Shown one piece after another: positions 14,043 to 16,628 of a DNA stretch of 16,628 nt (positions within the stretch are counted from its first letter, which is position 1; each line of letters begins with the position of its first letter). Position numbers and translations under genes: made by a program. The notes under the pieces are model-generated. The model saw only the letters and a list, made by a program, of their open reading frames with translations. It ran no database searches and had not been told where the DNA came from. The DNA comes from JBEKJU01 sp050011095. Lineage in GTDB: Bacteria; Desulfobacterota; Syntrophorhabdia; Syntrophorhabdales; WCHB1-27. The stretch is taken from NCBI GenBank assembly GCA_050011095.1, contig JBEKJU010000051.1:1-16628 (forward strand), written 5' to 3'.

Positions 14043-15248
14043 TCAATTCGCTTTTACCGGCCCCTGGGCTGCCTTCACGGCCCCTGGGCCGTCTTTCCGG
14101 CCGGCATCGAAGGGGGCAACCTTTACGGAAGCGCCCGGCTGCACTCTTTGACTACCCTCGACGATCACCCGGTCGCCGGCTGCCAGGCCTGCAATGACGA
14201 GCCATCTGTCGCCGAAGGCGCGGTCGACCGTGATCATCCGCTGTTCAACCTTACCCGAGCCATCCACGACGAGCGCCACGGGATTCCCCTTCGGGTCGCG
14301 GGATACCCCCTGCTGGGGAACAAGGATCGCTCGGTCGACCACCCCCTCCTGGACCGCTGCGCGGACATACATGCCCGGCAGAAGCATATGCCTCGGATTG
14401 GGAACGACAATCCGGAGGATGAACGACCCGGTACTGGGATCGACGGTGACATCGGAGAACTTGAGGCTTCCTTCAAAGGGGTACGGCGCGCCGTCTTCGA
14501 GGAGCAACTTCACCCGCGCCTTGTTGGGACCGCAGTCCTGGATACGACCGGCTGCCATGTTGCGTTGAAGCTGGAGCAGATTGGCGCTCGACTGGGTCAC
14601 GTCCACATAAATCGGATCAAGCTGTTGAATGGTCGCGAAGGGGATACTCTGGTTCGCCGTTGCGAGGGCGCCTACCGTCACATTCGATCTGCCGATGCGC
14701 CCGGTAATCGGCGCGGTCACACGGGTATATGCCAGATTGATGCGGGCGGTATCCAGGGCTGCCTTGTTTCCTTCAATATCGGCTTTGGCCTGCTGGAGCG
14801 CCGCGGTCGCGTCATCGTAATCCTGCCGGCTGACCGCATTGATGGTCACCAGCTCCTTGTAGCGCTCCATTTTGGCCCGGATGGAGATCATGTTCGCCTC
14901 GGCCCTGGAAAGGCCCGCCCCGGCACTGTCGCGGGCAGCCTCGTACATGGCCGGATCGATCTGGTAAAGGAGGTCGCCTGCCTTCACGTCAGACCCTTCA
15001 ATGAACAGGCGCTTCTTGATAATGCCACTCACCTGGGGCCGCACTTCCGCAACGAGCAAGGGTGACGTTCGTCCGGGCAATTCCATGGTGAGCGCCACAC
15101 GCTCCGGTTGCAAGACCACGACAGCCACTTCAGGGGCGCCCCCCTGCGACGGTCCACCGGCCTTCGATTTTCCGCACGCCGCCACCATAAGAAACATCGC
15201 GAGAACTCCCAGCCCGCACACGACGATTCGCCCATACTTAATCTGCAT
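14043..15248 (-). CDS. AcrA/MexA-type periplasmic membrane-fusion lipoprotein
   Basis: The adaptor joins the RND pump to the outer-membrane channel. It has 401 residues from the chosen start, with a lipoprotein signal ending MVAAC (C25), then the barrel-sandwich half-motif (RTSPLLVAEVRPQVSGIIKKRLFIEGSDVKAGD-type, about 60-92), a helical hairpin (about 100-170), the second lipoyl half (YTRVTAPITGRIGRSNVTVGAL, 174-195) and the beta-barrel and membrane-proximal domains to about 385. The C-terminus carries a Gly/Pro/Ala tail coded by a 12-base direct repeat near 14057 and 14079. Start: GAGGTG precedes ATG 15248; a frame to 15296 would lie deep inside the TetR gene. The start overlaps the TetR stop by 11 bp, implying coupling. 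Confidence 0.94.
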   Translation of the reverse strand: MQIKYGRIVVCGLGVLAMFLMVAACGKSKAGGPSQGGAPEVAVVVLQPERVALTMELPGRTSPLLVAEVRPQVSGIIKKRLFIEGSDVKAGDLLYQIDPAMYEAARDSAGAGLSRAEANMISIRAKMERYKELVTINAVSRQDYDDATAALQQAKADIEGNKAALDTARINLAYTRVTAPITGRIGRSNVTVGALATANQSIPFATIQQLDPIYVDVTQSSANLLQLQRNMAAGRIQDCGPNKARVKLLLEDGAPYPFEGSLKFSDVTVDPSTGSFILRIVVPNPRHMLLPGMYVRAAVQEGVVDRAILVPQQGVSRDPKGNPVALVVDGSGKVEQRMITVDRAFGDRWLVIAGLAAGDRVIVEGSQRVQPGASVKVAPFDAGRKDGPGAVKAAQGPVKAN

Positions 15249-15927
15249 GCCCACCTCTCTTACGCGAGTGTCCGCCCACACCCTTTTTCGCGCCATGCCG
15301 GACCGCGCGCAGCCCGGCCAGCGAAAACTTCACCACGTGTTCTGCATACGCCTCGATGTCCTCGATCTTCCACGGATCGTTTCTTGCGTCCCTTTCCTTT
15401 GCCTCCATCCTGTTGATGACGACCGGGATGAAACATTGGCTTATTATGCCTATCGTGCAGAACCGCACCTGCATGTCAGACGCCCGGGGGCCGATGATAT
15501 CGAGGACAAGGTTCTCCATCCGCTGGTGGATAGGCTGGATCTCTTCCTGGATCACCTCTTCCAGGAGCCCGGTCGGGTTTGCAAGCTCCTTGTGCACGAT
15601 CAGGAACTCCTTGTTGTTCTTGTCGGTAATCCTCGCTAGCAGCGCGGCCACATAGCCGCGTAGGCGTTGACCAGGCCGGGCGCCCGCGTCCACGCCGCCG
15701 TCGGGCGGATGGGCCTTGACCGATTCCCGAAATGAATCGCGCCAGGCCTCCCTGTAGAGCGTCTCCTTGTCGCCGAAGTGGTAGTTTATGGCCGCTACGT
15801 TCGCGCCGGCCCGTATGCTGATCTCCGCGATGGTTGCATCGCGGTAGCCCTTATCAGCAAAAATGTCGCTTGCCGCCGCGAGAAGACTCTCGCGGGTCCT
15901 CGCGGCGTCCTGTCTCGGGACCTTCAT
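15238..15927 (-). CDS. TetR/AcrR-family repressor of the efflux operon (CecR-like)
   Basis: The 229-residue regulator has an N-terminal TetR HTH (about 10-56; TRESLLAAASDIFADKGYRDATIAEISIRAGANVAAINYHFGDKE in family terms, helix-turn-helix near 32-51). The C-terminal ligand/dimer domain contains HKELANPTGLLEEVIQEEI followed by a long helix, a pattern I associate with CecR/YbiH (DUF1956-type) regulators. It is the first gene of the operon it probably represses; the stop overlaps the fusion-protein start. An 18-bp palindrome lies in its promoter. The inducer is unknown but is likely a pump substrate. The ATG has only a weak GGGGG-type ribosome site. The C-terminus is unusually basic (AKKGVGGHSRKRGG). 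Confidence 0.92.
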   Translation of the reverse strand: MKVPRQDAARTRESLLAAASDIFADKGYRDATIAEISIRAGANVAAINYHFGDKETLYREAWRDSFRESVKAHPPDGGVDAGARPGQRLRGYVAALLARITDKNNKEFLIVHKELANPTGLLEEVIQEEIQPIHQRMENLVLDIIGPRASDMQVRFCTIGIISQCFIPVVINRMEAKERDARNDPWKIEDIEAYAEHVVKFSLAGLRAVRHGAKKGVGGHSRKRGGHAD

Positions 15928-15955
15928 GTCAACCCCCCGTGCTATCTGGAATTGA

Positions 15956-15984
15956 AATTTAAAATATGTATTTTAATTTGTCAA
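15956..15984 (-). promoter_or_regulatory. Sigma-70 promoter of the efflux operon
   Basis: Read on the minus strand, TTGACA (15984-15979, perfect) and TAAATT (15961-15956, 4 of 6) are 17 bp apart; TTAAAT at 16 bp is an equal alternative. The start would be near 15948, about 20 nt before the TetR ATG. The region is strikingly AT-rich against GC-rich flanks. Confidence 0.7.
15959..15976. promoter_or_regulatory. 18-bp palindrome: candidate TetR operator
   Basis: TTAAAATA-TG-TATTTTAA has two perfect 8-bp arms around a 2-bp centre. It occupies the spacer between the -35 and -10 of the promoter and reaches into the -10, so a bound repressor would exclude RNA polymerase. The size and symmetry suit a TetR dimer. 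Binding by the adjacent regulator is inference from position. Confidence 0.65.
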
Positions 15985-16043
15985 TATAAATGTGCGGAAT
16001 AGAATGTACAGGTTTTTGGCGGGGTTGTGAGAAATTCAGATGC

Positions 16044-16063
16044 GCGGGATCGGTCCCTCCCGC
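16044..16063 (-). terminator. Weak hairpin downstream of comM
   Basis: GCGGGA and TCCCGC arms (16044-16049 and 16058-16063) form a 6-bp stem with an 8-base loop, 22 bp beyond the comM stop. No T run follows on the minus strand, so termination is uncertain and read-through into the TetR gene is possible. Confidence 0.3.
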
Positions 16064-16084
16064 TTGATGGTAAAGCTTGCCTCC

Positions 16085-16628
16085 TCACACGACCATCTTC
16101 TTGTCCAGAACGCGATACTGTATGGCCTCCGCCACGTGGGCGTCGGTGATCGCATCACAGCCTTCGAGGTCGGCAATGGTCCTCGATACCTTCAGCACCC
16201 TGTGGTAAGCCCTTGCCGAGAGCCCGAACCTTTCGACCGCCTGCTCAAGGAGCGCCTTCCCGGCGGTATCGACGACGCAATACTTTTTCACCATCCGCGC
16301 CGTCATCTGCCCGTTCGCCCTGACGCCCCCCCTGAACCTCTCCGTCTGCCTCCCCCGTGCGGCCACTACCCGTTCTCTGATCGCCTCCGAAGACTCCTCC
16401 TCCGTATCGAGGGACAACTCCCTGATCGTGACGGGCGGAAGGGCAATCTGTATGTCAATCCTGTCGAGCAGAGGGCCGGACACCTTTGCCCTGTAGCGGT
16501 GTATCTGCGCGCCAGAACAGATGCATGCCCTCCTCTGGTCCCCGTAGTAGCCGCAGGGACAGGGGTTCATGGCGGCGACCAGCATAAAGCTCGCGGGAAA
16601 GGTAACCGCCTGCATGACACGCGAGACA
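16085..16628 (-). CDS. comM: ComM/YifB Mg-chelatase-like AAA+ protein, C-terminal part
   Basis: The gene runs off the right end of the window; the frame is open to the last base, and the leading residues VSRVMQAVTFPASFMLV match the family interior. So the ATG inside it is not the start. Seen here are the VAAMNPCPCGYYGD motif, a cysteine cluster (NPCPCG and RACICS) typical of ComM-type proteins, the SGPLLDRIDIQI segment with the AAA+ arginine-finger region, and the C-terminal helical domain (GLSARAYHRVLKVSRTIADLEG). ComM is a hexameric helicase that promotes branch migration during natural transformation; YifB homologues are also widespread in non-competent species. About 180 residues of a usual ~500 are visible. 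Confidence 0.93.
   Translation of the reverse strand, partial: VSRVMQAVTFPASFMLVAAMNPCPCGYYGDQRRACICSGAQIHRYRAKVSGPLLDRIDIQIALPPVTIRELSLDTEEESSEAIRERVVAARGRQTERFRGGVRANGQMTARMVKKYCVVDTAGKALLEQAVERFGLSARAYHRVLKVSRTIADLEGCDAITDAHVAEAIQYRVLDKKMVV

Overview
The window looks like a chromosomal segment of a GC-rich anaerobic Desulfobacterota (former Deltaproteobacteria). This is an inference from three things: a bacterioferritin that closely resembles, as I recall it, the Desulfovibrio type; a near-consensus sigma-54 promoter; and purple-bacterial-style PhoBR/PstB/PhoU and RND genes. I cannot name a genus. No tRNA, rRNA, CRISPR array or intact transposase is visible.

Layout. (a) 1-870: a bacterioferritin gene behind a non-coding leader. 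(b) 1030-2331: an orphan response regulator with a REC domain followed by two RAM-like (Lrp/AsnC ligand-binding-like) domains and no DNA-binding domain. A sigma-54 promoter precedes it, with three copies of a GATAAG inverted element further upstream, and a strong intrinsic terminator follows. (c) 2401-2945 (minus): an unrecognised 92-residue protein and a 58-residue zinc-ribbon protein that starts at GTG. (d) 3234-4291 (plus): a small lipoprotein and a DinB-superfamily protein. (e) 4292-4918: no convincing gene; a repeat-like segment and a doubtful 71-codon reading frame. (f) 4919-9378: a phosphate-response block. phoB and phoR overlap by 4 bp; then come about 525 bp of repeats and hairpins, a tandem 11-bp TTAAC array interpreted as a Pho box, then pstB, phoU and a terminator. 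The permease and binding-protein genes pstS, pstC and pstA are not in the window. (g) 9429-15927 (minus): a four-gene multidrug-efflux operon (TetR/CecR-like repressor, membrane-fusion lipoprotein, AcrB-type RND pump, OprM-type outer-membrane factor) with overlapping or nearly abutting genes. Its promoter has a perfect TTGACA -35 and an 18-bp palindrome in the spacer, a textbook autorepression layout. (h) 16085-16628 (minus): the C-terminal part of a ComM/YifB-type Mg-chelatase-like AAA+ protein, cut by the window end.

How the genes work together. PhoR senses or relays phosphate status, PhoB binds the 11-bp direct repeats, and PstB-PhoU supply the ATPase and the signalling brake of the Pst system. 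The efflux genes form a complete tripartite envelope pump with a local repressor. The orphan REC-RAM-RAM protein is the least conventional gene. Its sigma-54 control implies an enhancer-binding activator encoded elsewhere. Nothing here amounts to a clearly new multi-gene system. The best leads are the REC-RAM-RAM gene with its sigma-54/GATAAG control region, the Pho-box array on a pst operon lacking pstSCA, and the repeat families that fill the phoR-pstB gap and recur near 4,480-4,584.
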